From Kocuria sp. (GTDB lineage: Bacteria > Actinomycetota > Actinomycetes > Actinomycetales > Micrococcaceae): a DNA stretch of 64,000 nucleotides. Shown one piece after another: positions 9,223 to 19,387 of the stretch; within the stretch, counting starts at the first letter, position 1, and the number at the start of each line of letters is the position of its first letter. The notes under the pieces were generated by a model. It did no database searches and was not told the DNA's origin. It was given only the letters and a program-made list of their open reading frames with translations. The position numbers and the translations under genes were made by a program. Location: positions 1 to 64,000 of the forward strand of contig JAKDJD010000003.1 of the NCBI GenBank assembly GCA_030454085.1, read 5' to 3'.

Positions 9223-10419
9223 TCACCCGGACGTGGTCGGGCTGTCAGGCCATCCTGTGTACTGCTCGGCCAGGAAGGCCCGACCGTGCACGGAATCGAC
9301 CAGGGATCGCAGCTCTCCTCGATGCCTCGCGGCGGCGAAGGGGCCCTCCTCAGGATCCTGGTGCAACATCCCGGTCATCCAGTAGGAGAAATTCTGCGCC
9401 TTCCAGACCCGTGCGAGGGCGGTCGAGGAATACTCGTCCAGCAAACCCGTGTTGCCTCCGACCGCGGAGGCCAGCGCCGGAGCGAGGACGCGAACATCGG
9501 CGAGCGCCAGGTTGAGACCCTTGGCCCCGGTGGGCGGAACCGTGTGAGCGGCGTCGCCGGCCAGGACCAACCGCTCATATCTCATGGGGTCGCACACGAA
9601 GGACCGGAATTTGAGCACTGTCTTCTCGAAGATGGGGCCGGTTTTCAGTGTCAGGTGATCCGGGCCTTCGACGCGCTTTTGGAGCTCGTTCCAAATATCC
9701 TCGTCACTCCACGCTTCCGGGTCGGTGTCCGGGTCGCATTGGAAATACATGCGTTGCACGTCCGCGCTGCGCTGTGAGATGAGCGCGAATCCGTGCGGGG
9801 ACCGAGCGTAGATGAGCTCAGGGGCGCTCGGGGCCGCGGTGGCCAGGATTCCGAACCAGGCAAACGGGTAGGTGGTCGACGAGTGCGTGCGCCGGTTCTC
9901 CGGAATAGCGTTGCGGCACACGGATCGTGACCCGTCGGCACCCACGACGTATCGGGCACGGACCACCCGGCTGGAGCCGTCCGATTCCACGAAGCCTATG
10001 CCAGGGTTCTCGGAGTCGATGTCCAGGGGGCGGGCCTCGGACACGTCGTAGCGGACGTCCATGGCGTGACGGTGCGCGGCCGAGGCGAGGTCGTGGAAGA
10101 CCTCGTTCTGCGGATACAGCCAGACCGATTCGCCGACCAGTTCGCGGAAATCGACCCGATGGGATTCTCCGTCGAAACGCAGATCGATGCCGTCGTGCCG
10201 GTGTCCTTCGGACAGCACCCGTGACCCGAGGTCTTCGTGGGTGAGCATCTCGACGGAACCGTGTTCCAGAATCCCTGCCCGGTGCGTCCGATGGATCTCG
10301 TCCTCGCCCCGGGAATCGACAGTGACCGTGGACAACCCTTCGCGGCGCAACAGGTGGGCAAGCATGAGGCCGGCAGGGCCTGCCCCCATGATGGCGACGT
10401 CCACCGACTGATCGGACAT
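9223..10419 (-). CDS. pobA: 4-hydroxybenzoate 3-monooxygenase
   Basis: A 398-residue flavoprotein hydroxylase matching PobA in length and layout. It shows the FAD-binding GAGPAG near residue 12, RAGILEHG near residue 47, the DG motif YVVGADGSRS, and the second FAD motif LAGDAAHTVPPTGAKGLNLA near residue 285, typical of PHBH. PobA converts 4-hydroxybenzoate to protocatechuate with NAD(P)H and oxygen. The ATG follows AAGGGAGA. The gene is divergent from a permease and a PrpF-like tautomerase gene, with an inverted repeat between them that could bind a shared regulator. No protocatechuate dioxygenase gene is in the window. Confidence 0.92.
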   Translation of the reverse strand: MSDQSVDVAIMGAGPAGLMLAHLLRREGLSTVTVDSRGEDEIHRTHRAGILEHGSVEMLTHEDLGSRVLSEGHRHDGIDLRFDGESHRVDFRELVGESVWLYPQNEVFHDLASAAHRHAMDVRYDVSEARPLDIDSENPGIGFVESDGSSRVVRARYVVGADGSRSVCRNAIPENRRTHSSTTYPFAWFGILATAAPSAPELIYARSPHGFALISQRSADVQRMYFQCDPDTDPEAWSDEDIWNELQKRVEGPDHLTLKTGPIFEKTVLKFRSFVCDPMRYERLVLAGDAAHTVPPTGAKGLNLALADVRVLAPALASAVGGNTGLLDEYSSTALARVWKAQNFSYWMTGMLHQDPEEGPFAAARHRGELRSLVDSVHGRAFLAEQYTGWPDSPTTSG

Positions 10420-10749
10420 GGTTCTCCCTTCGACGATTGTTCCAGCTCACATCGGATCGGTGAGATCGCACAATGCTCGTTCGCATGCCGAACAAGCTGC
10501 CGCGAGGCCAGGCATGGAACGGTATGCTCCGCACGGTCGTGCCCCTCCGACGACCGGGCGAGTGCCACTTAATGCATTCCGAGGCGAAGTGTCTCTGCTG
10601 ATACGGTGACTTGGGCCTCGCCACCCATCGTTTCGCATGAGGAGTCCGGCATCCGCCTTCGGGCGTCGAACCGACTGAACTCTTCCCTGCTTCCGGCGAA
10701 TGGTCCTGAACGGCCCTCACCTTCTTCGACGCTGACTTTGGAGAGATTC
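10420..10749. promoter_or_regulatory. divergent pobA/permease promoter region with operator-like repeat
   Basis: This 330-bp gap contains no convincing gene. The main structure is an inverted repeat GTTCG-CATGC-CGAAC (10479-10493), extended to GCTCGTTCG/CGAACAAGC (10475-10497, one mismatch). Such a site between divergent catabolic genes is the usual position for an IclR- or LysR-type operator, but no regulator gene is adjacent, so the binder is unknown. Confidence 0.5.
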
Positions 10750-12015
10750 TTGACTCTGCCCCAGACCGTTTCCCTGGTCCTTCTGATCCTGATCCTGATC
10801 GGGGCCGTGTGGAAAAAGATCAACATCGGGATTCTGTCCTTGTGCGCGACATTCGTGCTGCTCATCGTCTCCGGAGCCTCCCCGGACGAGGTGTACAAGA
10901 GCTTCCCCGCCGATTTGGTGGTGCTGATCATCGGCGTCTCCCTGATGTTCAGCCACCTGGAGCTCAGTGGGGCGATCCGATGGATCATCAACGGAGTCTT
11001 CAGACTGGTCGGTCCGCGCCATGGCTTGATTCCATGGGTCGGCTTCCTGCTCGGCGGATTCCTCTCGACCGTCGGAATCTTCAGCACGGGGCCGGTAGCA
11101 ATTCTGGTTCCGATCATCGCTTTCGTTTCCGTGACCTACCCCGGCACATACTTGATCAACGCCTTGGGCGTGATCATGGGAGCTATCGGTTTGGGGATGT
11201 CACCTCTGAACCCCACAGGAGCCACGCTCCAACACCTGGCGAGCAAGGCCGGCGTCTCCTACTCCGGCTGGGGCCTGTGGGTCGTGGCGGTCGTGGTCAC
11301 CGCCGTCGCGCTCGCTGTGCTCCAGGTGCTCTTCCGTAACCTGGCCAAGCGAGGCAAGGCACTCGTAGAACCACGCGCCTCACAGGTCGAGGAAGGTTCC
11401 GACTCCAGCTCCGCATCGATCAACACTGCCTATGCGGTGGCATCGATCATCGGTCTGGTTCTGTTCGTGGTGTGCGTGATCGCCTTCGGCTTCGACGTCG
11501 GGCTCACGGCCATGGCGGTCACCGCGGTGCTGCAACTGATTTTCCACCCGCAGCAGAAGGACATGCTGGGGCGCGTCCCGTGGGGAGCGACCCTGCTGAT
11601 CGGGGGCCTACTGACGTATCTCGGTCTCCTGGAATCCGTGGGAACCATCGACTCGATCCAGAACTCGATGAGCGGCGTGGCCTCAGGGGCGATTCTCCTC
11701 CTGGTCCTGGCCTACCTGACCGCCGTCCTGTGCAATGTGGAGTCCTCCGCCTTGGGTGTGCTGAGCCTGACCATGCCCCTGGTCTTCGGTTTCTTCGCGG
11801 ATTCCCCGCATATCTTTTGGATCGTGGCGGCGGTTGCGGTCCCTTCGGGGCTCATGGTGATGAACCCGATCCACATCGCTGGCACACTCGTGGTCGCCAA
11901 CGCGCAACAGGACAAGCAGAACGACGTCTTCAGGATGTTCCTCGCGACCTCGCTGGGTCTGACGATCGTCGTGCCCGGGCTCCTCGCCGTCATACCTCTG
12001 GCGCTGGGCCTCTGA
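10750..12015 (+). CDS. MatC/SLC13-like carboxylate permease
   Basis: A 421-residue membrane protein with about 11-12 hydrophobic segments. The layout, with an N-terminal MatC-like domain (KINIGILSLCATFVLLIVSG) and paired half repeats containing NPTGATL and NPIHIAGTLVVAN near each re-entrant loop, resembles dicarboxylate carriers of the ion-transporter superfamily. The TTG at 10750 is chosen because GGAGAG lies just upstream and the hydrophobic N-terminus begins there. It is followed 13 bp later by a PrpF-like gene, so an organic acid with several carboxylates is a reasonable cargo. Exact substrate and coupling ion are unknown. Confidence 0.82.
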   Translation: MTLPQTVSLVLLILILIGAVWKKINIGILSLCATFVLLIVSGASPDEVYKSFPADLVVLIIGVSLMFSHLELSGAIRWIINGVFRLVGPRHGLIPWVGFLLGGFLSTVGIFSTGPVAILVPIIAFVSVTYPGTYLINALGVIMGAIGLGMSPLNPTGATLQHLASKAGVSYSGWGLWVVAVVVTAVALAVLQVLFRNLAKRGKALVEPRASQVEEGSDSSSASINTAYAVASIIGLVLFVVCVIAFGFDVGLTAMAVTAVLQLIFHPQQKDMLGRVPWGATLLIGGLLTYLGLLESVGTIDSIQNSMSGVASGAILLLVLAYLTAVLCNVESSALGVLSLTMPLVFGFFADSPHIFWIVAAVAVPSGLMVMNPIHIAGTLVVANAQQDKQNDVFRMFLATSLGLTIVVPGLLAVIPLALGL

Positions 12016-12028
12016 GAGGGTGGTCACC

Positions 12029-13111
12029 ATGACGACCGACGGATTGCCCGTATCCATCGTCCGCGGTGGGACCAGCCGCGGCGTATTCCTCAGAATTCGC
12101 GATCTGCCTCGCGAGCCCTCGGAGAGGGACGCGCTGTGCGTAGCGCTGATCGGCAGCCCCGACCCTTTGGCCGTCGACGGTCTGGGCGGGGGAGCTTCCT
12201 CGAACAGCAAGATCATGGCCGTGGACGTGCCGGAGGTGATCGCCGGCCTGCCCGGAGCGAAGGAGTGCCCGGACGACGTCGACCTGGTGACCTTGTTCGT
12301 CCAGGTCGATCCTCGGAGGCCCGACGTCGATCTGAGCGGCAACTGCGGGAACCTGAGCGCGGCCGTGAGTGCCTACGCCCTGTCTCGTGGCCTGGTCCGT
12401 GGCGTGGGCGAGCGTTTCTCGGTTCGGGTGTGGAACATGAATACCCAGGCGGTGTACGAGCTCGAGCACGTGCTCTCCGGGGGAGTCCTTCCTCGGTCTG
12501 GCGACTTCTCGATGCCCGGGGTGCTCACCGCCGGACCCCGGATTGATATGCGATTCGAAGCGCCCGGGGGAGAGCAGACCGGAGCCGCCCTGCCGTGCGG
12601 ACCCATGTCCTTTCTTCCCGAAGCCGGCCTCGAGGCGAGCTTGGTCGATATCACGAACCCGCTGGTCCTCGTTCGGGCGGAGGACCTCGGACTGCCCGTC
12701 GGGGCCACGCCCGAGGAGCTCAACGTGCGGACCGAAGTTCTGGATCGTCTCGAAGTCCTGCGGAAGGAAGCGGGACGCCACATGGGGTTGCCCGCGAGCG
12801 CGGCGATACCCAGGGTCTCCTGCTTGGATCATGCCGAGGGTCCGCATGAGGTCGGAGTCTGAACGACATCCCTGGGGGTTTTCCACCATGCGATCCCCGT
12901 GACGGCGGCCATCGCGCTCGGCGGGGCGTCGGCACTCGGAGGCACCTTGCTCGATGAATGTGCCGACCCGACGCCGGACGGAGACCTGCTGATCAGCCAG
13001 CCCCAAGGCACCGTGACGACGACGGCACGCGCGTCCCAGGGGCGGGTGCAATCCGCCGGAATCGCTCGTAACGCACGAATTGTCGCCGATGCGGTGGTTC
13101 ATCCGGCCTGA
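12029..13111 (+). pseudogene. PrpF/GalD-like tautomerase, interrupted by in-frame TGA
   Basis: The frame from 12029 encodes a PrpF-family protein (SIVRGGTSRGVFLR, DGLGGGASSNSKIM, LSGNCGNLSAAV, VWNMNT). A TGA at 12860-12862 stops it after about 277 residues. The same frame then continues open to a TGA ending at 13111 and encodes the family's C-terminal part (SLGVFHHAIPVTAAIALG, NARIVADAVVHPA). The full reading would be about 360 residues, the normal family length. PrpF relatives isomerise methylaconitate or tautomerise 4-oxalomesaconate. The break is a single nonsense codon, not a frameshift, so it is a recent mutation, a sequencing error or, less likely, readthrough. The GTG at 12020 is an alternative start. 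Confidence 0.85.
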
Positions 13112-13238
13112 GGCCGGGCCCGTCCCAGCCTGGACTCGCGCACGGCACGGCGCGGAGCGACCGGGAACGTGCCGGGTGCTCGTAGAATCGAGCTCGCGGG
13201 CGATGACCGGTCCGCACAAGAAATGAACGGGAGACTGT

Positions 13239-14600
13239 GTGGATCTTTCTCAAGTCCTGGGCGGCTCGTGGCTGATGTTTGTGGTCGGTGTGCTCGTCAT
13301 GGCGGTGGGCATTGCTGTGTCCATCGCGCTGCACGAGGTGGGGCACCTGATTCCGGCCAAGCTGTTCAACGTGCGTGTGACCCAGTACATGATCGGATTC
13401 GGAAAGACCTTGTTCTCTCGGCGCAAGGGGGAGACCGAGTACGGGATCAAGGCCATACCGCTCGGTGGATACATCTCGATGATCGGAATGTACCCGCCGG
13501 ACAAGGACGGCCGCAGGATCACGAGCGACTCCACGGGACTCGTCCAGCAGATGGCGGCCGAGACCCGCAGCATGGAGGCGGAACGCCTGCAACCAGGTGA
13601 CGAGAACCGGCAATTCTACCAGTTGCCGATATGGAAGCGGATCGTCATCATGCTGGGCGGGCCGTGCATGAACCTTCTGATCGGCGTCGTGTGCCTGAGC
13701 ATCGTGGTGCTCTCTTTCGGCACCAACGAGCCGACGACCAAGGTGGAGTCGGTCAACGAGTGCATCCACAAGGTCCAGGCCGGTCAGGACACCCAGCGAA
13801 CCGATTGCGGACCCGATGACCCCGCGGCCCCGGCCCACGATGCGGGAGTGAAGCCTGGCGACCGGATCGTCCGCTTCGCCGACCAGGACATCGAATCCTG
13901 GGACCAGTTGACCCGGTTGATTCGCGAGCACGGCGACCAGGAGGTTCCGGTCGTCGTCGACCGGGACGGCAGGCACGTGCAATTGAGCATGACCCCGATG
14001 ATCACGCAACGTCCGGTCACCAACGCTGCCGGCGTTCCGGAGACGAAGGCGGACGGGACGCCCAAAACGGAGGACGTCGGCTTCGTCGGCATCGGGCCGG
14101 AACAGGAATTGCGCGATGGAACGGTGGGGGACATCCCACCGGTCATCGGGCAAACCTTCGGCCAGATCGGGGGAGTGATCATCAAGCTTCCCGTGCGCGT
14201 GTGGGATGTCGGCGTCGCCCTCTTTACACAGAAGGAACGCCCAGCCGATTCTCCGATGTCGGTGGTCGGTGTGGGCCGAGTGGCCGGCGAGGTGGCATCG
14301 ACCCAGGACATCCCGACCTCTGCCAAGGCCGGGTACATCGTGTCCGTCCTGGGCACCCTGAACTTCAGCCTCTTCGTGTTCAACCTGATCCCATTGCTTC
14401 CGCTCGACGGCGGACACGTCGCGGGCGCCCTCTGGGAGGGAATACGCAGGCTCTGGGCCAGGTTGAGAAGAAAAGCGGACCCCGGACATTTCGACCCCAT
14501 TCGCTTGCTGCCGCTGACGTACGTCGTGGCCGTGGCCTTCATGGGAATGTCGGTTCTGCTGATCGCCGCGGACATCTTCGACCCGGTGAAAATCTTCTGA
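13239..14600 (+). CDS. site-2 protease, Rip1/RseP family (M50)
   Basis: A 453-residue membrane metalloprotease that cuts membrane-anchored anti-sigma factors or other single-pass proteins inside the bilayer. The zinc motif HEVGH lies in the first transmembrane helix (about residue 31), the PDZ domain around residues 190-260 (DAGVKPGDRIVRFADQDIES), and the LDG motif in LIPLLPLDGGHVAGALWEG near residue 388. The GTG at 13239 follows GGGAGA. The PDZ domain is interrupted or preceded by a polar insert rich in Asp/Thr. Position upstream of proS is the usual actinobacterial one. Confidence 0.93.
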   Translation: MDLSQVLGGSWLMFVVGVLVMAVGIAVSIALHEVGHLIPAKLFNVRVTQYMIGFGKTLFSRRKGETEYGIKAIPLGGYISMIGMYPPDKDGRRITSDSTGLVQQMAAETRSMEAERLQPGDENRQFYQLPIWKRIVIMLGGPCMNLLIGVVCLSIVVLSFGTNEPTTKVESVNECIHKVQAGQDTQRTDCGPDDPAAPAHDAGVKPGDRIVRFADQDIESWDQLTRLIREHGDQEVPVVVDRDGRHVQLSMTPMITQRPVTNAAGVPETKADGTPKTEDVGFVGIGPEQELRDGTVGDIPPVIGQTFGQIGGVIIKLPVRVWDVGVALFTQKERPADSPMSVVGVGRVAGEVASTQDIPTSAKAGYIVSVLGTLNFSLFVFNLIPLLPLDGGHVAGALWEGIRRLWARLRRKADPGHFDPIRLLPLTYVVAVAFMGMSVLLIAADIFDPVKIF

Positions 14601-14619
14601 CCCCGGAAGCAGTGACGTC

Positions 14620-15558
14620 GTGAAATTCTTGGCACAGCGAGGCGAACGCATCTCGGGCCCCACCGTGCGTCCACTGACGGTGGACGACGACGCCGACCTC
14701 CTCTCCCTCATCGGGCGCAGCCCCCTGGCGAATCTGTTCCCCCTGGAACACTACGAACGCATTGGCCTGCCCAGGCCATCGTTCCTGACCAGGATGCATT
14801 CGGCCTCGCCCTTCGTCGGTGTCTTCGAACCCGCCGAACGTGGCGCAGAGGCCGGTCTCCCGGTCCTGGCGGGAGCCGTCTGGCTGGGGGCCAATCTGGT
14901 TCCGATTCACCTGGAACGGCAGCATTTTTCCCGGGTCGCGGACTATGTCCTGCGGACCCACAAACAGCCGGCGTCCGTCTTCGGGCCGGCCGACATGGTC
15001 ATGCCCCTGTGGGAGAGAATTCGCGGAAACATGCCATTGCCTTTCGACGTCCGCCCCGACCAGCCCTTCATGAGTCTGGCCGATCCCGAGGCGGCCCGGC
15101 GGGCAGCGCAGCGGGAAACCGCGCGTGGTCTCTCGCCCGTGCGGTGGGCCGAGGCCGAGGACCTGGACGCTCTCTTGCCCGCGAGCGTGTCGATGTTCAC
15201 GGAGGAAGTCGGGTACTCGCCCATGGATCGCAATCCGCAGGGGTACACGGACCGAGTCCTCGATTCGGCCAGGACGGGGCGCACCGTGCTCGCCACGGAC
15301 CCGGAGGGGAACGTGATCTTCAAAACGGACCTGGGGCTGACCGCGGGGGACATGTGCCAGCTGCAAGGTGTGTGGTTGGCCCCGCGTCTTCGGGGACGAG
15401 GCCTCTCCGAGGCGTTCCTGGCTCAGGCCTGCGAACTCATCGCTCCCCGATTTCCGCGCATCAGCCTCTACGTCAATGACTACAACGGCCCTGCCCGCGC
15501 TCTCTATCGGGCCGTCGGCTTCGAGCGGATCGGTACCTTCTCCACGATCCTGATGTGA
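14620..15558 (+). CDS. GNAT N-acetyltransferase with DUF4081-like N-terminus
   Basis: A 312-residue protein. The C-terminal half carries the GNAT acetyl-CoA loop LQGVWLAPRLRGRGLSEAFL and the final NDYNGPARALYRAVGFERIG, both typical of the fold. The N-terminal half (RSPLANLFPLEHYERIG) resembles DUF4081, found fused to GNAT in actinobacteria. The acetyl acceptor is unknown. A GTG start at 14620 lies 19 bp after the site-2 protease, suggesting a shared transcript; the same pair is common upstream of proS in actinobacteria. Confidence 0.85.
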   Translation: MKFLAQRGERISGPTVRPLTVDDDADLLSLIGRSPLANLFPLEHYERIGLPRPSFLTRMHSASPFVGVFEPAERGAEAGLPVLAGAVWLGANLVPIHLERQHFSRVADYVLRTHKQPASVFGPADMVMPLWERIRGNMPLPFDVRPDQPFMSLADPEAARRAAQRETARGLSPVRWAEAEDLDALLPASVSMFTEEVGYSPMDRNPQGYTDRVLDSARTGRTVLATDPEGNVIFKTDLGLTAGDMCQLQGVWLAPRLRGRGLSEAFLAQACELIAPRFPRISLYVNDYNGPARALYRAVGFERIGTFSTILM

Positions 15559-15605
15559 CGGGGGAGAAGGCCCGAGCCGGTATGTACCAGGCGGTCGGCT
15601 CCTTT

Positions 15606-15611
15606 AGACTT
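15606..15611 (+). promoter_or_regulatory. possible -10 element of proS
   Basis: TAGACT lies 40 bp upstream of the proS start, with TGTACC (15583-15588) as a weak -35 candidate at 17 bp spacing. Confidence 0.35.
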
Positions 15612-15651
15612 GTCGGAGACAATCGGCACTCCAGAGAAACGGACACCATAG

Positions 15652-17451
15652 TTGGCCATTCGCCTTTCCTCGCTCTTCCTCCGCACCCTGCGTGAGAATC
15701 CCGTCGACGCGGACGTGGACAGCCACAAACTCCTGGTGCGCGCCGGGTATATTCGCAGGGCCGCACCCGGAATCTACTCCTGGTTGCCGCTGGGGCTCCG
15801 GGTGCTGAACAAGGTCGAGACGATCGTGCGCGAGGAAATGGACGCGATCGGCGCCCAGGAGGTCCACTTCCCGGCGCTGCTCCCGAGGGAGCCGTACGAG
15901 ACCTCCAATCGGTGGGCCGAGTACGGCGACAACCTCTTCCGGCTCAAGGATCGCAAGGACGCCGACTACCTTCTGGCACCGACCCACGAGGAAATGTTCA
16001 CGCTCCTGGTCAAGGACATGTATTCCTCGTACAAGGACCTCCCGGTCACCTTGTACCAGATCCAGACCAAGTACAGGGACGAAGCCCGTCCGCGGGCAGG
16101 TCTCCTGCGCGGCCGCGAGTTCATCATGAAGGACTCCTACTCCTTCACCGTGGACGAGGACGGACTCGAGGACGCCTATCAGGCGCACCGTGCTGCTTAC
16201 CAGCGGATCTTCGCACGCTTGGGGCTCGAGACCGTGATCGTCCAGGCCCAGTCCGGAGCCATGGGCGGATCACGATCCGAAGAATTCCTCCACCCGACCC
16301 CGATCGGCGAGGACACTTTCGTCCGCTCCGACGGTGGGTACGCGGCCAACGTCGAGGCCGTGACGACCGTGGCTCCCGACCCCATGGACGCGGAAGGTCT
16401 GCCGACTGCCCACGTCGAGGAGACGCCGGATTCCCCGACGATCGATACCCTTGTGGCGCAGGCCAACGCCCTGCACCCGAGGGAGAACGCGTCCTGGACC
16501 GCAGCGGACACCCTCAAAAACCTGTTGGTCACCGTGGTGTTGCCGAGCGGCGAGAGGCAGATGGTCGCCGTCGGCATTCCGGGGAACCGTTCGGTCGACC
16601 TCAAGCGCCTGGAGGTAAGCCTCGCCGACGCGCTGGAGGTCGGTGGGGAGATTGAGGTCACCCAGGCGGACGACGCCGATCTGCGCAGCTACCCGATGCT
16701 CGTCAAGGGGTACATCGGACCGGGCCTCAGCCTGGACGCCCAGACCCTTGGCGCCGATTCGACCACGGGAATCCCGTACTTCGTCGACCCCCGCGTCGTC
16801 CCCGGCACTTCGTGGATCACGGGCGCGAACCTGCAGGGCCGCCACGTCTTCGACCTCGTGGCCGGACGGGACTTCTCCTGGGACGGCGTCGTGGAGGCGT
16901 GCGAGGTCCGCGCGGGCGATCCGGCCCCGGACGGCTCCGGCCCGTTGAAGACCGCCCGCGGAATCGAAATGGGCCACATTTTCGCCCTCGGACGCAAATA
17001 TGCCGAGGCCCTTGGCCTGAAAGTTCTCGACTCGAATGGAAAGCTCGTGACCGTCACGATGGGCTCCTACGGGGTCGGCGTCACGCGGGCGCTCGCCGCG
17101 ATTGCGGAGTCCAACCACGATGAACGCGGTCTGATCTGGCCGAGGAACCTGGCCCCGGCCGACGTCCACGTGGTGGCGGCCGGCAAGGGCGAGGAGATCT
17201 TGGAAGGCGCCGAGAGCATTGTCGGCCAGCTCGAGTCCGCAGGATTCGAGGTGATCTTCGACGACCGTCCCAAGACCTCGCCCGGGGTCAAATTCGGTGA
17301 TGCGGAGCTTCTCGGAGTTCCGACCGTGCTGGTCGTGGGTCGTGGCTACAAGGACGGCACCGTGGAGATCAAGGACCGCGCGAGTGGTGAATCCCGCGAG
17401 GTCGAGATCTCGTCGGTGGTCGAGGAACTCACACGAGAGATGGGATCCTGA
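15652..17451 (+). CDS. proS: prolyl-tRNA synthetase
   Basis: A 599-residue class II aminoacyl-tRNA synthetase of the bacterial type with an inserted editing domain. Visible blocks are [13 protein letters not shown] at the start, [19 protein letters not shown], motif 2 region [30 protein letters not shown] (read as separate motifs), and the C-terminal anticodon domain with [19 protein letters not shown]. Start codon is TTG at 15652, which matches the family N-terminus; no strong Shine-Dalgarno precedes it. It charges tRNA-Pro and edits Ala-tRNA-Pro. Confidence 0.98.
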   Translation: MAIRLSSLFLRTLRENPVDADVDSHKLLVRAGYIRRAAPGIYSWLPLGLRVLNKVETIVREEMDAIGAQEVHFPALLPREPYETSNRWAEYGDNLFRLKDRKDADYLLAPTHEEMFTLLVKDMYSSYKDLPVTLYQIQTKYRDEARPRAGLLRGREFIMKDSYSFTVDEDGLEDAYQAHRAAYQRIFARLGLETVIVQAQSGAMGGSRSEEFLHPTPIGEDTFVRSDGGYAANVEAVTTVAPDPMDAEGLPTAHVEETPDSPTIDTLVAQANALHPRENASWTAADTLKNLLVTVVLPSGERQMVAVGIPGNRSVDLKRLEVSLADALEVGGEIEVTQADDADLRSYPMLVKGYIGPGLSLDAQTLGADSTTGIPYFVDPRVVPGTSWITGANLQGRHVFDLVAGRDFSWDGVVEACEVRAGDPAPDGSGPLKTARGIEMGHIFALGRKYAEALGLKVLDSNGKLVTVTMGSYGVGVTRALAAIAESNHDERGLIWPRNLAPADVHVVAAGKGEEILEGAESIVGQLESAGFEVIFDDRPKTSPGVKFGDAELLGVPTVLVVGRGYKDGTVEIKDRASGESREVEISSVVEELTREMGS

Positions 17452-17479
17452 CCATCCGGTGCCGTGACGCCGCCGCATA

Positions 17480-18280
17480 ATGGCCGGAATCGAATCGTTG
17501 GACCCGGGAGTCCTGGTCCTGGTGCTGCTCGGCGGCTTCCTGGCGGGATGGGTTGACGCCGTCGTCGGCGGTGGCGGACTGATCCAATTGCCCGTCGTGC
17601 TGATGGTCCCGGGCATGACTCCTGTCCAAGCCCTCGCGACGAACAAGCTCGGATCCCTCTTCGGGACGAGCACGAGCGCGATCACCTACTTTCGGCGTAC
17701 GACGACGCCCCTGAGGCCCTCGTTGCCCATGGCCGTGGTGGCCTTCTGCGGGAGCTTCGGCGGGGCCATCGTCGCCTCGTCCCTGCCCCAAGCCGTGTTC
17801 AAACCGGTGATCCTGCTCGCTCTGGTCGCCGTTGCGGCATTCACGGTGTTGCGCCCCGACGCGGGCCAATTGCACCAACCGATGACCAACGAGCGCACGG
17901 CGTTGTTGCGCTCGACGGCCCTCGGGCTGGTAATCGGCTTCTATGACGGAGTCCTCGGGCCAGGCACCGGGTCGTTCCTGATCATCGGCCTGATCACGCT
18001 CTTGGGGCAGAGTTTTCTGAGGGCCAGTGCGCAGGCCAAAGTCGCCAACATGGCGACCAATCTCGGGGCGCTCGCTTTTTTCGGTCTCCACGGTTCGATC
18101 CTGTGGACCCTCGGTCTTCTCCTCGGCGTGGCCAACATGGCCGGTGGCTACACCGGAGCCCGGAGTGCCGTCGCCAAGGGAAACGGGTTCGTCCGCGTCG
18201 TGTTTCTGGCGGTCGTGTCCGTGCTGATCATCAAGACCGGTTGGGACGTGTGGCACGAGCTGGTGCTCGGGAAGAACTAG
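17480..18280 (+). CDS. TSUP (TauE/SafE) family permease
   Basis: A 266-residue membrane protein with about eight hydrophobic segments in two repeats. The family signature GFLAGWVDAVVGGGGLIQLP is in the first helix and its mirror FYDGVLGPGTGSFLIIG in the second half. TSUP proteins move sulfite, sulfonates or other organosulfur anions across the membrane; the substrate here is unknown. It starts 28 bp after proS and may be read through from it. Confidence 0.88.
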   Translation: MAGIESLDPGVLVLVLLGGFLAGWVDAVVGGGGLIQLPVVLMVPGMTPVQALATNKLGSLFGTSTSAITYFRRTTTPLRPSLPMAVVAFCGSFGGAIVASSLPQAVFKPVILLALVAVAAFTVLRPDAGQLHQPMTNERTALLRSTALGLVIGFYDGVLGPGTGSFLIIGLITLLGQSFLRASAQAKVANMATNLGALAFFGLHGSILWTLGLLLGVANMAGGYTGARSAVAKGNGFVRVVFLAVVSVLIIKTGWDVWHELVLGKN

Positions 18281-18337
18281 CCGCACGATGTTCGCCCCGG
18301 CGGCCTGTGCCGGCGGGCCGAGGCGCCGAATGCAGGA

Positions 18338-19387
18338 TCAGGAGATGCCCGGCAGGGCCGGGATGTCCCCGCTGACTTGGGAGGACACGACCGTATTCAA
18401 GGCCAGTGACCGCGCGCCCCACGCCGTCCACGACTTCGTTCCGTGGACGTCGGATTTGCCCGGGTCCTGCGTCCTGATCAGCGCGATCGATTCGTGGGCC
18501 AGGTGGTCCGCCTGACCGGTCATGACCTTTCCGGGATCCTTCGTGTCGTCGGGAAGGCCGTAGGCCGCGTGCGGCTGGGGGACCGACTCGCAGGCCTGGT
18601 CCAGTCCGGCGCGCAGCTGCTGGAGTTGCGAAGAATGGACCGTGGCCGCGACATCGAGCCGCTGAGCAGTGTCCTCGGCGGTGCCGTCGACGTCTTCCCG
18701 GGCCTGGAAGTAAGACTCGGCCCAGGAAGATGAATAGAGACCGGTCAGGATGTCGGAGAGCTCCTCGGAGTCCTCCGAAGCACCACGCTTCGAATCCCCG
18801 GAGGCCGACCCCGCCGAAGCCTTGTCCTTGGCCTCGTCGGACATCGCCGGGCACATCCCCGTAGCGTCCAACGCCTGGTTCTGCCCCAGACCCGTCATGT
18901 CCTTCAGCTGGGCGCTCGCTGTCGACGACGCATCACCCACCTCGCCCAGGGAACCGTTGAACAGCTGGACGGTGCCCCACTGGTTCACAGCGATCGAAAC
19001 GAGCGTGGCGGATTCGTCCGAGCTCAGGCCGTCGGTCGAGGCGAGGTCGTAGACGGTCTTCGAGCTGCGAGTGATCTCATCGGTCAGCCCGCGAAGATCG
19101 GTAGGGCGGCGGGAATCGTCCGCTTCGGCCTTGTCGACGGCCGTGCGGTTGAGGGCATCCAGCTGTTCTTCCACGTCGGACTCCAGATTCTCCTTCTGGA
19201 ACCCGGAGACCCCTGAGCTCGCGATGCCGGCCCGGAGGGTCTTCAGCTCGGCGGCCGCCTTCTGCTGTGCATCGACTCCACTCTGTCCGTGTGACGTCCG
19301 CCACCAGACGAAGGCCGACGCTGCGAGGAGCACCAGGAGAACGACCAACACGATCACGAACAGGGTCTTGGCGGCTGCAGTCTTCAT
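18338..19387 (-). CDS. membrane-anchored protein, possible DUF4439-like C-terminus
   Basis: A 349-residue protein with one N-terminal transmembrane anchor (TLFVIVLVVLLVLLAASAFVWW) and a long helical extracytoplasmic part rich in Ala, Ser and Asp. The C-terminal segment (RLDVAATVHSSQLQQLRAGL) looks like the helical ferritin-like DUF4439 domain found beside rimP or proS in other actinobacteria, but this is a weak call. GAGGA precedes the ATG. It is divergent from rimP. Metal or ligand binding cannot be claimed. Confidence 0.7.
   Translation of the reverse strand: MKTAAAKTLFVIVLVVLLVLLAASAFVWWRTSHGQSGVDAQQKAAAELKTLRAGIASSGVSGFQKENLESDVEEQLDALNRTAVDKAEADDSRRPTDLRGLTDEITRSSKTVYDLASTDGLSSDESATLVSIAVNQWGTVQLFNGSLGEVGDASSTASAQLKDMTGLGQNQALDATGMCPAMSDEAKDKASAGSASGDSKRGASEDSEELSDILTGLYSSSWAESYFQAREDVDGTAEDTAQRLDVAATVHSSQLQQLRAGLDQACESVPQPHAAYGLPDDTKDPGKVMTGQADHLAHESIALIRTQDPGKSDVHGTKSWTAWGARSLALNTVVSSQVSGDIPALPGIS

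Noticed and set aside
12020..13111. A frameshift in the PrpF-like gene
   Set aside because: Both parts are in the same frame (12020 and 12899 agree modulo 3), so the break is a nonsense codon, not a shift.
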